Origin: Williamsia sp. DF01-3
GTDB lineage: Bacteria > Actinomycetota > Actinomycetes > Mycobacteriales > Mycobacteriaceae
DNA length: 64,000 bases
NCBI RefSeq assembly: GCF_023051145.1
Contig: NZ_JALKFS010000005.1
Location: 1,922,001-1,986,000 of the forward strand
Direction of reading: 5' to 3'
The notes below the pieces were generated by a model. That model saw nothing but the letters and a program-made list of their open reading frames with translations. It did not search any database and was not told the origin of the DNA. Shown here one piece after another: positions 26,155 through 35,241 of the stretch. Numbering within the stretch: the stretch's first letter is position 1; the number at the start of each line of letters is the position of its first letter. Made by a program: the position numbers and the translations under genes.

Positions 26155-27474
26155 ATGTCCATATTCGACTGGCAACTCAAAACCGGTGACGCCGTCGTGG
26201 CGCCCCACGAACGCCTCAGCTGGCCGCGCACCGTCGGCATCGGGCTACAGCACGTGGTCGCGATGTTCGGCGCGACATTCCTCGTCCCGGTCCTCACCGG
26301 TTTCCCTCCGGCCACCACGCTGCTGTTCTCCGGTATCGGGACCATCCTCTTCCTCATCATCACGCGTAACCGGCTACCCAGCTACCTGGGCTCGAGTTTC
26401 GCGATCATCGCCCCCACGATCGCGGCGGGCGCCTCACACGGCCCGTCCGGCGCACTCGGGGGAATCGTTGTGGTCGGCGCCTTGCTGATGATCATCGGTG
26501 TGGTGGTCCACTTCGTCGGCATCGGCTGGATCGAAGCGTTGATGCCCCCGGTGGTGACCGGCGCCATCGTGGCTCTGGTCGGGTTCAACCTCGCGCCCAC
26601 GGCCAAGACCAACTTCGAAGAAGACGCCATCACCGCCTTCATCGTGCTTGTGCTGCTGCTGTTGTCGTTGGTGCTGTTCCGCGGCTTGCTCGGTCGACTC
26701 GCCATCTTCACCAGCGTGGTGATCGGCTACTTCATCGCCCTGGCCCGCGACAAGGTCGACACCGATCCCATCGGACAGGCCGACTGGTTCGGTCTGCCCG
26801 ACTTCACCGCACCCACCTTCCACCTCTCGGTACTGCCCATGTTCATCCCGGTGGTGCTCGTGCTGGTCGTCGAGAACATCGGGCACGTCAAATCCATCAA
26901 CACCATGACCGGCATCAACAACGACCACCGGATCGGGCGGGCACTGGCGGCCGATGGCCTCGCAACCGTGCTGGCCGGTAGCGGCGGCGGTTCTGCCACC
27001 ACCACATACGCCGAGAACATCGGCGTCATGGCCGCCACCAAGGTGTATTCCACCGCCGCCTACTGGGTGGCAGGAGGCGCCGCGATCCTGCTCGGCCTAT
27101 CGCCAAAGGTGGGTGCGGTCATCGCGTCCATCCCGCCGGGTGTTCTCGGCGGCGTGACCACCGCGCTGTACGGCCTCGTCGGTATCCTCGGCGTCCACAT
27201 CTGGGTCACCAACAAGGTGGACTTCTCCAAGCCCATCAACCAGTTCACCGCGGCGATAGCTCTTGTCATCGGCATCGCCGACTTCTCGTGGAAGATCGGC
27301 GATCTGAGTTTCGGTGGTATTGCTTTGGGCGCCATTTCCGCGGTGGTGATCTACCACGTGATGCGTCTGATCGGACAGTGGCGCGGCACCGTGGTGGTGG
27401 ACGAACGAGTGCCTGCCACAACCGGGCCGACCGACCCCGAACGTCCGCACAGCGCGGAGAAGCAGGAGATCTGA
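26155..27474 (+). CDS. NCS2 family nucleobase permease (uracil/xanthine type)
   Basis: A 439-residue permease with about 14 hydrophobic segments that would import a purine or pyrimidine base with protons. Motifs include the N-terminal LQHVVAMFGATFLVPVLTG, SSFAIIAPTIAAG, VVENIGHVKSINTMTG (the region with the conserved substrate-binding Glu) and SATTTYAENIGVMAATKVYS. The wording is closer to UraA/RutG than to xanthine permeases. Its last codon overlaps the dihydropyrimidinase start (TGATG). This is the strongest clue that the cluster handles a pyrimidine-like base. Confidence 0.92.
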   Translation: MSIFDWQLKTGDAVVAPHERLSWPRTVGIGLQHVVAMFGATFLVPVLTGFPPATTLLFSGIGTILFLIITRNRLPSYLGSSFAIIAPTIAAGASHGPSGALGGIVVVGALLMIIGVVVHFVGIGWIEALMPPVVTGAIVALVGFNLAPTAKTNFEEDAITAFIVLVLLLLSLVLFRGLLGRLAIFTSVVIGYFIALARDKVDTDPIGQADWFGLPDFTAPTFHLSVLPMFIPVVLVLVVENIGHVKSINTMTGINNDHRIGRALAADGLATVLAGSGGGSATTTYAENIGVMAATKVYSTAAYWVAGGAAILLGLSPKVGAVIASIPPGVLGGVTTALYGLVGILGVHIWVTNKVDFSKPINQFTAAIALVIGIADFSWKIGDLSFGGIALGAISAVVIYHVMRLIGQWRGTVVVDERVPATTGPTDPERPHSAEKQEI

Positions 27475-28895
27475 TGTCGATCACACTCATCCGCGGCGGC
27501 ACGGTGGTGTCCTCGACCGGCAGACAACTCATCGACGTGTTGATCGACGGCGAGACGATCGTCGCGCTCGTCGAACCGGGCGCCACTGCGCTCGGCGCCG
27601 ATCTCTCCGCCACCGCCGACACCGTCATCGACGCCACCGGCAAGTACGTCATCCCCGGCGGTGTGGACGCGCACACCCATATGCAGATGCCATTCGGTGG
27701 CACCACCGCGTCGGACACCTTCGAAACAGGTACCCGTGCAGCGGCTTTCGGCGGCACCACCACCATCGTCGACTTCGCCATCCAGACACCCGGGGAGCGA
27801 TTGCAGGACACCCTCGGCGCGTGGCATGACAAAGCGGCGGGCAACTGCGCGATCGACTACGGGTTCCATCAGATCATCGGCGATGTCAACGACGAATCCC
27901 TCTCGGCCATGAGCGAACTGGTGGCCGAAGGGGTCACCAGCTTCAAGTTGTTCATGGCGTACCCGGGCGTCTACTACTCCGATGACGGCCAGATCTTGCG
28001 GGCGATGCAGAAGTCCGCCGACACCGGCGCATTGATGATGATGCACGCCGAGAACGGCATCGCCATTGACGAATTGGTGGCCCAGCACCTCAAGCGTGGA
28101 GAGACCTCCCCGTACTTCCACGGTGTCTCACGCCCGTGGCAGCTCGAGGAAGAGGCCACGCACCGGGCCATCATGCTCGCCGATGTCACCGGAGCGCCGC
28201 TCTACGTGGTGCACGTGTCCGCCCGGCAGGCCCTCGAGCAGATCGCGACCGCACGTGGCAAGGGCGCCAACGTGTTCGCCGAGACATGCCCGCAATACCT
28301 GTACCTCTCGCTGGAGGAACAACTCGGCGCCGCGGGCTTCGAGGGTGCGAAGTGGGTGTGTTCGACCCCGCTGCGCTCACGTGCCGAGGGTCATCAGGAC
28401 GAGCTGTGGAAGTTCATCCGAACCGGCGATGTGTCCGGTGTCGCCACCGACCACTGCCCGTTCTGCATGGTGGACCAGAAGGAACTCGGAATCTCCGACT
28501 TCTCCAAGATCCCCAACGGAATCGGCGGTGTCGAACACCGGCTCGACCTCATGTACCAGGGCGTGGTCGACGGACGCATCAGCCTGGAGCGGTGGGTGGA
28601 GGTGTGTGCCACCACGCCGGCCCGCATGTTCGGGATGTACCCCCGCAAGGGAGTGATCTCCCCGGGCGCCGACGCGGACGTGGTGATCTACGACCCGGCA
28701 GGTCACACGAGCATCGGTCTGGGCAAAACGCACCACATGAACATGGACTACTCGGCCTGGGAGGGTTTCGAGATCGACGGCGCCGTGCAGACGGTGCTCT
28801 CCCGGGGCAAGGTCATCGTCGATGGTGGCAGTTACCTCGGAGCCAGCTCAGACGGGCGGTTCGTGCGCCGCGAGCTGTCACAGAACCTGCTCTGA
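27474..28895 (+). CDS. Dihydropyrimidinase / hydantoinase
   Basis: A 473-residue cyclic amidohydrolase opening dihydrouracil-, dihydrothymine- or hydantoin-type rings. Metal ligands appear in GGVDAHTHMQMPFGG (HxH) and the carboxylated Lys in FKLFMAYPG. Further His residues are in MMHAENG and YVVHVSA, and the catalytic Asp is in ATDHCPFC. The start ATG at 27474 overlaps the permease stop, and the longer reading lies inside the permease. It is the second step of reductive pyrimidine breakdown, with the amidohydrolase at 30021 and the aminotransferase at 31331 as the expected later steps. Confidence 0.94.
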   Translation: MSITLIRGGTVVSSTGRQLIDVLIDGETIVALVEPGATALGADLSATADTVIDATGKYVIPGGVDAHTHMQMPFGGTTASDTFETGTRAAAFGGTTTIVDFAIQTPGERLQDTLGAWHDKAAGNCAIDYGFHQIIGDVNDESLSAMSELVAEGVTSFKLFMAYPGVYYSDDGQILRAMQKSADTGALMMMHAENGIAIDELVAQHLKRGETSPYFHGVSRPWQLEEEATHRAIMLADVTGAPLYVVHVSARQALEQIATARGKGANVFAETCPQYLYLSLEEQLGAAGFEGAKWVCSTPLRSRAEGHQDELWKFIRTGDVSGVATDHCPFCMVDQKELGISDFSKIPNGIGGVEHRLDLMYQGVVDGRISLERWVEVCATTPARMFGMYPRKGVISPGADADVVIYDPAGHTSIGLGKTHHMNMDYSAWEGFEIDGAVQTVLSRGKVIVDGGSYLGASSDGRFVRRELSQNLL

Positions 28896-28975
28896 GAAGG
28901 CGGCTCGCCGGCAATTTTTTCCGACAGCGGTCCCGGTAACGGTCAACCACCGCACTCAACGATTGGAGACACCGC

Positions 28976-29995
28976 ATGGACTTCGGTGTTGTCATGCAAT
29001 GCAATCCGCCGGCATCGCGGGTGGTCGAACTGGCCGTCTCGGCCGAGAACCGTGGCTTCAGCCACGTGTGGACCTTCGACTCCCACGTGTTGTGGCAGGA
29101 GCCGAACGTGATCTACAGCCAGATCCTCGCGGCCACCCGCAATGTGACCGTCGGTCCGATGGTCACCAATCCGCTCACGCGTGACGCAACGGTGACCGCC
29201 TCGACGTTCGCCACGCTCAACTCGATGTTCGGAAATCGCACGGTGTGCGGTATCGGCCGGGGCGACTCGGCCGTGCGTGTGCTGTCGGGCAAGCCATCCA
29301 CACTGGCGACATTGCGCGAAAGCATCGATGTCATCAAGGAACTCGGCAACGGGCGTAGTGCCACGATCAACGGCACGACCGTGCGCTTCCCCTGGGCGGG
29401 CAAGTCGCGTCTCGACGTCTACGGCGCCGGGTACGGACCGAAGGCCCTAGAGATGATCGGTCAGGTCGCCGACGGGTTCATCCTGCAACTCGCCGATCCC
29501 GCCATCGTCCGATGGACGGTGGAACGCGTGAAGCAGGCAGCCGAGGCGGCGGGGCGTGATCCCGCGGCGGTATCGATCGTGGTCGCCGCCCCGGCCTACG
29601 TCGGAGACGATCTGGACCACCAACGCGATCAATGCCGCTGGTTCGGCGGAATGGTGGGCAACCACGTCGCCGACCTCGTCGACAAATACGGCGGTGACGG
29701 CGCGCAGGTACCTTCGGCCCTCACCGACTACATCAAGAACCGGCAGGGTTACGACTACAACGAGCACGGCCGAGTGGGCAACAGCCACACAGCATTTGTG
29801 CCCGACGAGATCATCGATCGGTTCTGCATCCTCGGCCCACCGGAGCGTCACGTCGAGCGACTGGAGGAACTGCACGCCCTCGGTGTCGACCAGTTCGCCG
29901 TCTACCTTCAGCACGACGGTAAGGACACCACACTCGACGCGTACGGCGAGACGATCATTCCCGCCCTCGCGCCCACAGTCGCTGCGCGATCATGA
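28976..29995 (+). CDS. LLM class F420-dependent oxidoreductase (TIGR03842 type)
   Basis: A 339-residue luciferase-like TIM-barrel oxidoreductase, expected to use F420 (or FMN). It opens MDFGVVMQCNPPASRVVELA and contains HVWTFDSHVLWQEPNVI and CGIGRGDSAVR, the wording of the TIGR03842 subfamily. It lies 80 bp downstream of the dihydropyrimidinase on the same strand. No classical dihydropyrimidine dehydrogenase is present, so this enzyme is a candidate for the ring reduction or oxidation step. That role is my inference. A GGCG/CGCC stem followed by six T (28900-28921) lies in the gap. Confidence 0.9.
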   Translation: MDFGVVMQCNPPASRVVELAVSAENRGFSHVWTFDSHVLWQEPNVIYSQILAATRNVTVGPMVTNPLTRDATVTASTFATLNSMFGNRTVCGIGRGDSAVRVLSGKPSTLATLRESIDVIKELGNGRSATINGTTVRFPWAGKSRLDVYGAGYGPKALEMIGQVADGFILQLADPAIVRWTVERVKQAAEAAGRDPAAVSIVVAAPAYVGDDLDHQRDQCRWFGGMVGNHVADLVDKYGGDGAQVPSALTDYIKNRQGYDYNEHGRVGNSHTAFVPDEIIDRFCILGPPERHVERLEELHALGVDQFAVYLQHDGKDTTLDAYGETIIPALAPTVAARS

Positions 29996-30020
29996 CCGGC
30001 GCGGAACAGAAAGGACCGTC

Positions 30021-31334
30021 ATGACCTCTTCCGGATCGCACGCCTCCGGGTCCGTTCGTGTCGAATCGACGTCGGCGTCCGACACCGCGTTCCTCGATGA
30101 CTTCGCCACCATGTCGACCTTCGGTGCCACCACGGCGGGCGGTGTCGAACGACAGGCCGCGACAGCCGCCGATGCCGACAACCGGCGCTGGCTGGGCCGG
30201 TGGCTCACCGATCGCGGGTTCACCGTTCTCTACGACCGCGTCGGCAACATGTTCGGCCTCTACGAACTCGTGCCGGGTGCGCCCTATGTGCTGGCGGGTT
30301 CGCATCTGGACAGTCAGCCACGCGGCGGACGCTTCGACGGCGCGTACGGTGTGCTGGCCGCCGCCCACGCGATGGACAGGCTGCGCCGTCACTACACCGA
30401 CCATCCGGAGCATGCCAGGCACAACCTGGCAGTGATCAACTGGTTCAACGAGGAGGGCTCCCGTTTCAAGCCGTCGATGCAGGGCAGTGGCGTCTTCACC
30501 GGGAAGATCGCCCTGCAGGCCGCCCTCGACACCACCGACGCCGACGGGACCACCGTGGCGCAGGCGTTGGGCTCGTGGGACATGCTCGGCGACAGCGACG
30601 TCTTCACCGTCGGTGACCACCACACCGCCGGCGGCCGCGCTGTCGCGTCGTACGCCGAGATCCACATCGAGCAGGGCCGCGAGCTGGACAAGGCCGGTGT
30701 GCTGATGGGTGTGGTGCCCTCCACCTGGGGAGCCAACAAATACGAGATCTCGGTGCTGGGCGCTCAATCCCATACCGGCGCCACCGCCATCGCCGACCGT
30801 CAGGATGCCCTGTACGGAGCAGCGAAAGTTGTTGTGGCACTGCGCGAACTCGCTGATGAGTACGGTGATGACCTGCACACGTCCTGTGGTCAGCTGACCG
30901 TGTACCCCAACTCGCCGGTGGTGGTCGCCCGCGAGGTGGACATGCATCTCGACCTGCGTTCGCCGTCCGATGAGCTGCTCGAGGAGGCCGACGCCAAGTT
31001 GATCCGGGCGTTCGCCGAGATCGAGGTGGCCGCCGACGTCAAGATCGAGCGACGTTTCGCACACACCTGGAAAGGCCATACCTATCAGCCCGAAGGCGTG
31101 GCTTTGGCCGAAGAGGTGATCGATGCCCTCGGGCACAGCCACATGCAGGTGCGTACCCGTGCAGGCCACGACTCGACCAACATGAAGGACGTGGTTCCCA
31201 CCGTGATGTTGTTCATCCCGAGCGTCGACGGGGTATCCCACGCCGAGAACGAATACACGCACGACGGCGATCTCACCGCGGGGGTCGACGTGCTGACCGA
31301 GACCGTGGCGCGGATGGTGGAAGGCAAACTGTGA
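30021..31334 (+). CDS. M20 family N-carbamoyl amidohydrolase (beta-ureidopropionase / N-carbamoyl-L-amino acid hydrolase type)
   Basis: A 437-residue zinc-dependent amidohydrolase that removes the carbamoyl group from the ring-opened product, releasing CO2, ammonia and a beta- or alpha-amino acid. Metal-site motifs of the family are GSHLDSQPRGGRFDGAYGVL (His, Asp), INWFNEEGSRF (Glu), YAEIHIEQG (His) and VSHAENEYT (His). The ATG at 30021 follows AGAAAGGA; the longer reading overlaps the LLM gene. Its stop overlaps the aminotransferase start by four bases (GTGA). Confidence 0.9.
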   Translation: MTSSGSHASGSVRVESTSASDTAFLDDFATMSTFGATTAGGVERQAATAADADNRRWLGRWLTDRGFTVLYDRVGNMFGLYELVPGAPYVLAGSHLDSQPRGGRFDGAYGVLAAAHAMDRLRRHYTDHPEHARHNLAVINWFNEEGSRFKPSMQGSGVFTGKIALQAALDTTDADGTTVAQALGSWDMLGDSDVFTVGDHHTAGGRAVASYAEIHIEQGRELDKAGVLMGVVPSTWGANKYEISVLGAQSHTGATAIADRQDALYGAAKVVVALRELADEYGDDLHTSCGQLTVYPNSPVVVAREVDMHLDLRSPSDELLEEADAKLIRAFAEIEVAADVKIERRFAHTWKGHTYQPEGVALAEEVIDALGHSHMQVRTRAGHDSTNMKDVVPTVMLFIPSVDGVSHAENEYTHDGDLTAGVDVLTETVARMVEGKL

Positions 31335-32716
31335 CCAATACGTTCGACAACACACCGTTCGGGGGCCAAGACGCATTCGACGACGCACGCGAGGCCGGCC
31401 GCCGTGCCCACGAACTCGACCGCGCACACGTCTTCCACTCGTGGTCGGCGCAGGCTCAGATCTCACCGATGACGATCCTCGCGGCGTCCGGTTCACACAT
31501 CTGGGACGGCGACGGCAACCGGCTGTTGGACTTCTCCTCGCAGATGGTGAACACCAATGTGGGACACCAACATCCGAGAGTGGTCGACGCCATCGCCGAG
31601 CAGGCACGAACGCTCTGCACCATCGCACCCCAGCACGTCAACGTGGCACGGTCCGAGGCTGCACGCCTGATCGCCGAACGCACCCCCGGTGACCTCGACC
31701 GCATCTTCTTCACCAACGGCGGCGCGGATGCCGTCGAACATGCGGTGCGGATGGCGCGCCTGCACACCGGACGGCGCAAGGTGCTGACCCGCTTCCGGTC
31801 CTATCACGGCGGCACCGACACAGCGATCAACATGACCGGCGACCCGCGGCGCTGGCCGAACGACTACGGCGCCGCGGGGGTGGTCCACTTCTTCGGCCCG
31901 TTCTTGTACCGCACGCAATTCCACTCGGTCGACGAGCAGCAGGAGTGTGAGCGCGCACTCGAGCACCTCGAGGCCGTCATCTCCATGGAGGGTCCTGCGA
32001 CCATCGCCGCGATCGTCCTCGAACCGGTGCCCGGAACCGCGGGGATCATGGTCCCACCGCCGGGGTACCTGGCCGGTGTGCGTGAACTCTGCGACCGGTT
32101 CGGCATCGTCATGATCGCGGACGAGGTGATGGCGGGGTTCGGCCGGACGGGGGAGTGGTTCTCCATCAACCACTCCGGAGTGGTGCCCGACCTCATCACT
32201 TTCGCCAAAGGAGTGAACTCGGGATACGTGCCGCTCGGCGGTGTCGCGATCAGCGGTGCGATCGCCGAGACGTTCGCCGACCGGGTGTACCCGGGCGGGT
32301 TGACCTACTCCGGCCATCCGTTGGCGACAGCCGCAGCCGTCGCGACCATCAACGCGATGACCGAAGAAGGCATCGTCGAGAATGCAGCGGCCATCGGACG
32401 CGACGTCCTCGGGCCCGGGCTCGCCGAGCTGGCGGCACGACATCGCAGCGTCGGCGAGGTGCGTGGGATCGGTGTCTTCTGGGCGGTGGAGCTGGTCAAG
32501 GACCAGGGCACCCGAGAACCGTTGGCGCCGTACGGTTCCACCAGCGCGGCCATGAACGACGTCATAGGCGCGTGCAAAAAGGGTGGACTGTTGCCGTTTG
32601 CCAACTTCAACCGCCTGCACATGGTTCCCCCGTGCACGGTGAGCCCGACCGAGGTCGCCGAAGGCCTGGAGATCCTCGACGCCGCGCTCACCGTCGCCGA
32701 CGCGTTGGTCGGCTGA
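31331..32716 (+). CDS. Class III aminotransferase (beta-alanine:pyruvate / omega-amino acid type)
   Basis: A 461-residue PLP enzyme. The Lys that holds PLP is in LITFAKGVNSGYVPLGG, the preceding Asp in MIADEVMAGFGRTGEW, and the phosphate-binding region is FFTNGGADAVEHAVRMAR. Coupled to the N-carbamoyl amidohydrolase by a GTGA overlap, it would take beta-alanine or beta-aminoisobutyrate to a semialdehyde, completing pyrimidine-type catabolism. The substrate is inferred from context. Its 3' end overlaps the convergent aldo/keto reductase by 29 bp. Confidence 0.92.
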   Translation: MTNTFDNTPFGGQDAFDDAREAGRRAHELDRAHVFHSWSAQAQISPMTILAASGSHIWDGDGNRLLDFSSQMVNTNVGHQHPRVVDAIAEQARTLCTIAPQHVNVARSEAARLIAERTPGDLDRIFFTNGGADAVEHAVRMARLHTGRRKVLTRFRSYHGGTDTAINMTGDPRRWPNDYGAAGVVHFFGPFLYRTQFHSVDEQQECERALEHLEAVISMEGPATIAAIVLEPVPGTAGIMVPPPGYLAGVRELCDRFGIVMIADEVMAGFGRTGEWFSINHSGVVPDLITFAKGVNSGYVPLGGVAISGAIAETFADRVYPGGLTYSGHPLATAAAVATINAMTEEGIVENAAAIGRDVLGPGLAELAARHRSVGEVRGIGVFWAVELVKDQGTREPLAPYGSTSAAMNDVIGACKKGGLLPFANFNRLHMVPPCTVSPTEVAEGLEILDAALTVADALVG

Positions 32717-33695
32717 CGGCGAGCGGCACCTCAGACGAAGCCGCCACCTGGTGTGGCTGATAGGGCTCTTGGAGGTAATCCACCTCGGTGTCGTCAAGGG
32801 TCAGTTCGAGGGCCCTGACCGCGTCGGTGAGATGCGAGGGTTTGGTGACCCCGACGATCGGGGACGCGGTGCGAGCGGCGACCCAGGACAGCGCAACCTC
32901 TGCCGGCGCAACGCCCCGCTTGTCGGCGATTTCGAGCACCCGCTCGACGATCACTTGATCGCCCGCGGAGTAGAGCGTGCGTCCGAACGCGTCGGTGTCG
33001 GCCCGGGCGGTCCGCGCATCCCAGGGCCGGGTGAGCCGACCACGGGCCAATGGACTCCACGGGATCACGCCGATACCCTCATCGGCGCAGAGCGGCAACA
33101 TCTCTCGCTCTTCTTCGCGGTAGATGAGGTTGTAGTGGTTCTGCATCGAGATGAACCGCGTCCAGCCACCGAGTTCTGCGGTGTGCAGCGCCTTGGCGAA
33201 TTGCCAGGCGAACATCGACGAAGCCCCGATGTAGCGGACCTTGCCGGCCTTGACCACGTCGTGCAGGGCTTCCATCGTTTCCTCGATGGGGGTGTCATAG
33301 TCCCACCGATGGATCTGCTGCAGGTCGATGTAGTCGGTCCCGAGTCGCCGCAGGCTGTTGTCCGTCTCGGCGAGGATCGCCTTGCGAGACAGGCCGCGAC
33401 CGTACGGCCCCGGCCGCATGGGGCTGTACAGCTTCGTTGCGATCACCACGTCATCCCGGGAGGTGAAGTCAGCCAATGCGCGTCCGACGATCTCCTCACT
33501 ACTGCCCGCCGAATAGACGTTCGCCGTGTCGAACGTGGTGATACCGGCGTCAACAGCCTGCTTGATGATGTCGCGGCTCGCGTCCTCGTCGAGTGTCCAC
33601 TCGTGGGGGCCGCGTCCAGCGACACCAAAACTCATGCATCCCAGCGTCAGTGACGACACCTTCAACCCCGTGTTGCCCAGGTTGACGTAATCCAC
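32688..33695 (-). CDS. Aldo/keto reductase
   Basis: A 335-residue NADPH-dependent aldo/keto reductase. The catalytic tetrad is visible: Asp and Tyr in FDTANVYSAGSSEE, Lys in VIATKLYSPM, and His in LQQIHRWDYD. The N-terminus, MDYVNLGNTGLKVSSLTLGC, is standard. It converges on the aminotransferase with a 29-bp overlap at the tail. A second, distinct aldo/keto reductase gene lies 38 bp upstream on the same strand. The carbonyl substrate is unknown. Confidence 0.93.
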   Translation of the reverse strand: MDYVNLGNTGLKVSSLTLGCMSFGVAGRGPHEWTLDEDASRDIIKQAVDAGITTFDTANVYSAGSSEEIVGRALADFTSRDDVVIATKLYSPMRPGPYGRGLSRKAILAETDNSLRRLGTDYIDLQQIHRWDYDTPIEETMEALHDVVKAGKVRYIGASSMFAWQFAKALHTAELGGWTRFISMQNHYNLIYREEEREMLPLCADEGIGVIPWSPLARGRLTRPWDARTARADTDAFGRTLYSAGDQVIVERVLEIADKRGVAPAEVALSWVAARTASPIVGVTKPSHLTDAVRALELTLDDTEVDYLQEPYQPHQVAASSEVPLAVSRPTRRRR

Positions 33696-33733
33696 TGCCG
33701 GTCCTCGTTTCTGGTGTCGCTGTCAGCGTGTGC

Positions 33734-34606
33734 TCACTCGCCGACGGCGGCGGTGAGTGCATCGATGTCGTCCTCGGACAAATCGATACCGGCCGCGGCC
33801 ATGTTGTCTTCGAGGTGGTCGACGCTGGACGTCCCCGGAATGGGCAGTATCACAGGCGATTTCGCCAGCAACCAGGCGAGCGCGAGCTGAGAGGGGCTGG
33901 CTTGCTTCTGTTCGGCGATGGCGGCGAGCTTGCTACCGGGGCCGGCGAGTTCGCCGGTGGCGAGCGGGAACCACGGGATGAAGCCGATGTTCTCGGCGGT
34001 GCAGTGGTCGAGGAGCGGTTGTGCGCTGCGGTTGGCGAGGTTGTACAGGTTCTGCACGGTGGCGATCTCGGCGATCTTCTGTGCTTCGATCAACTGGTCG
34101 ACGTTGATCTCGGATAGGCCGATCTGATCGATCTTGCCCTCCTCCTGCAGCAGCTTCAGCTCGCCGATCTGGTCGGCGAGATCGACTTTCGGATCGATGC
34201 GGTGGAGCTGGAACAGAGGGATCCGCTCGATGTCGAGGATGCGCAGACTCATCTCGGCCTGCTGGCGTAGGTATTCGGGCCTGCCGACCGGCCGCCAGTC
34301 ACCCGGGCCACCGCGCGTCAGGCCTGCCTTCGTCGCGATCACGAGGTCATCGGCATAGGGGTGGAGGGCTTGCCTGATCAACGGTTCCGCGATCGCCGGG
34401 CCGTAGGAGTCGGCGGTGTCGATGAGGTTGACCCCGAGATCCACGGCTCGACGCAACACCTTCACGGCTTCTTCGGGGTTCGCGGGCGGTCCCCACACGC
34501 CGGGCCCGGTCAACTGCATCGTTCCGTAGCCGAGTCTGTTGACATTCGAGGCCCCGCCGATGGCGAATTGTCCGGATTGTTGTGCGGCTGTGCTGTTGCT
34601 GGTCAT
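33734..34606 (-). CDS. Aldo/keto reductase, second
   Basis: A 290-residue aldo/keto reductase of a different subfamily. The tetrad is in LIDTADSYGP (Asp, Tyr), VIATKAGL (Lys) and LFQLHRIDP (His). The start at 34606 gives an N-terminus with some extra residues before FAIGGASNVNRLGYGTMQLT. The VWGPPANPEEAVKVLRRAVD wording is common in actinobacterial AKRs. It is the promoter-proximal member of the AKR pair, divergent from the NUDIX gene at 34763. Confidence 0.92.
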   Translation of the reverse strand: MTSNSTAAQQSGQFAIGGASNVNRLGYGTMQLTGPGVWGPPANPEEAVKVLRRAVDLGVNLIDTADSYGPAIAEPLIRQALHPYADDLVIATKAGLTRGGPGDWRPVGRPEYLRQQAEMSLRILDIERIPLFQLHRIDPKVDLADQIGELKLLQEEGKIDQIGLSEINVDQLIEAQKIAEIATVQNLYNLANRSAQPLLDHCTAENIGFIPWFPLATGELAGPGSKLAAIAEQKQASPSQLALAWLLAKSPVILPIPGTSSVDHLEDNMAAAGIDLSEDDIDALTAAVGE

Positions 34607-34762
34607 GAAGGCACTCCCGATTGGAGATCGAAGACTGGATTGGACGAGTCATTTCACGGTAGACCCGATCGGCGCGGGGCGCTTCCGGGGTTCATGGCGC
34701 CCGAGGTGTCGCGGGCTAGCCTGGTGCTCTGACGTCCGAACGAACACCGTGAAGGGATTCGA

Positions 34763-35221
34763 GTGCCGAAGCTCAGTGCCGGGATCATGCTGTACCGCAG
34801 TCGTGATGGACGCATCGAGGTGCTGATCGCGCACCCTGGTGGTCCGTTCTGGGCCCGCAAAGACGAAGCGGCGTGGTCCATCCCGAAAGGGGAGTACACC
34901 GAGGACGAAGAGCCCCTGGACGCCGCTCGTCGGGAGTTCCGCGAAGAGCTCGGTCTGGACGTACCCAGCGGTGAGGTCGCGGAACTCGGGGTGATCAAAC
35001 AGTCGGGTGGAAAGATCGTCACCGCGTTCGCGATCGGGGCCGACCTCGACATCACCGGCGCGGTGAGCAATGAGTTCGAGATGGAATGGCCGCCGCGGTC
35101 GGGGACGATGAAGTCGTTTCCCGAAGTCGACCGGGTCGCCTGGTTCGACGTTGAGACCGCGCGCGTGAAGTTGCTCAAGGGCCAACGCCCGTTCCTCGAT
35201 CGGCTGCTCGACCTGCTCTGA
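34763..35221 (+). CDS. NUDIX hydrolase
   Basis: A 152-residue NUDIX enzyme starting at a GTG (34763). The Nudix box is intact (GEYTEDEEPLDAARREFREE then LGL, fitting GX5EX7REUXEEXGU), so catalytic metal binding is expected, in contrast to the degenerate NrtR box at 16509. The N-terminal PKLSAGIMLYRSRDG and AHPGGPFWARKDEAAWSIPK resemble diadenosine polyphosphate or dinucleotide-type hydrolases. It stands alone; the nucleotide substrate is not known. Confidence 0.92.
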   Translation: MPKLSAGIMLYRSRDGRIEVLIAHPGGPFWARKDEAAWSIPKGEYTEDEEPLDAARREFREELGLDVPSGEVAELGVIKQSGGKIVTAFAIGADLDITGAVSNEFEMEWPPRSGTMKSFPEVDRVAWFDVETARVKLLKGQRPFLDRLLDLL

Positions 35222-35241
35222 CCGCGCGGATTGTGGCGGGG

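Noticed and set aside
28900-28921. GGCG/CGCC stem followed by six T as a terminator inside the nucleobase cluster
   Set aside because: The stem is only 4 bp with a 3-nt loop, too weak for a confident call. It is mentioned under the LLM gene only.
29955-31628. A 557-codon minus-strand frame opposite the amidohydrolase gene
   Set aside because: It is a shadow of the M20 hydrolase and aminotransferase genes, with low-complexity composition and no domain.
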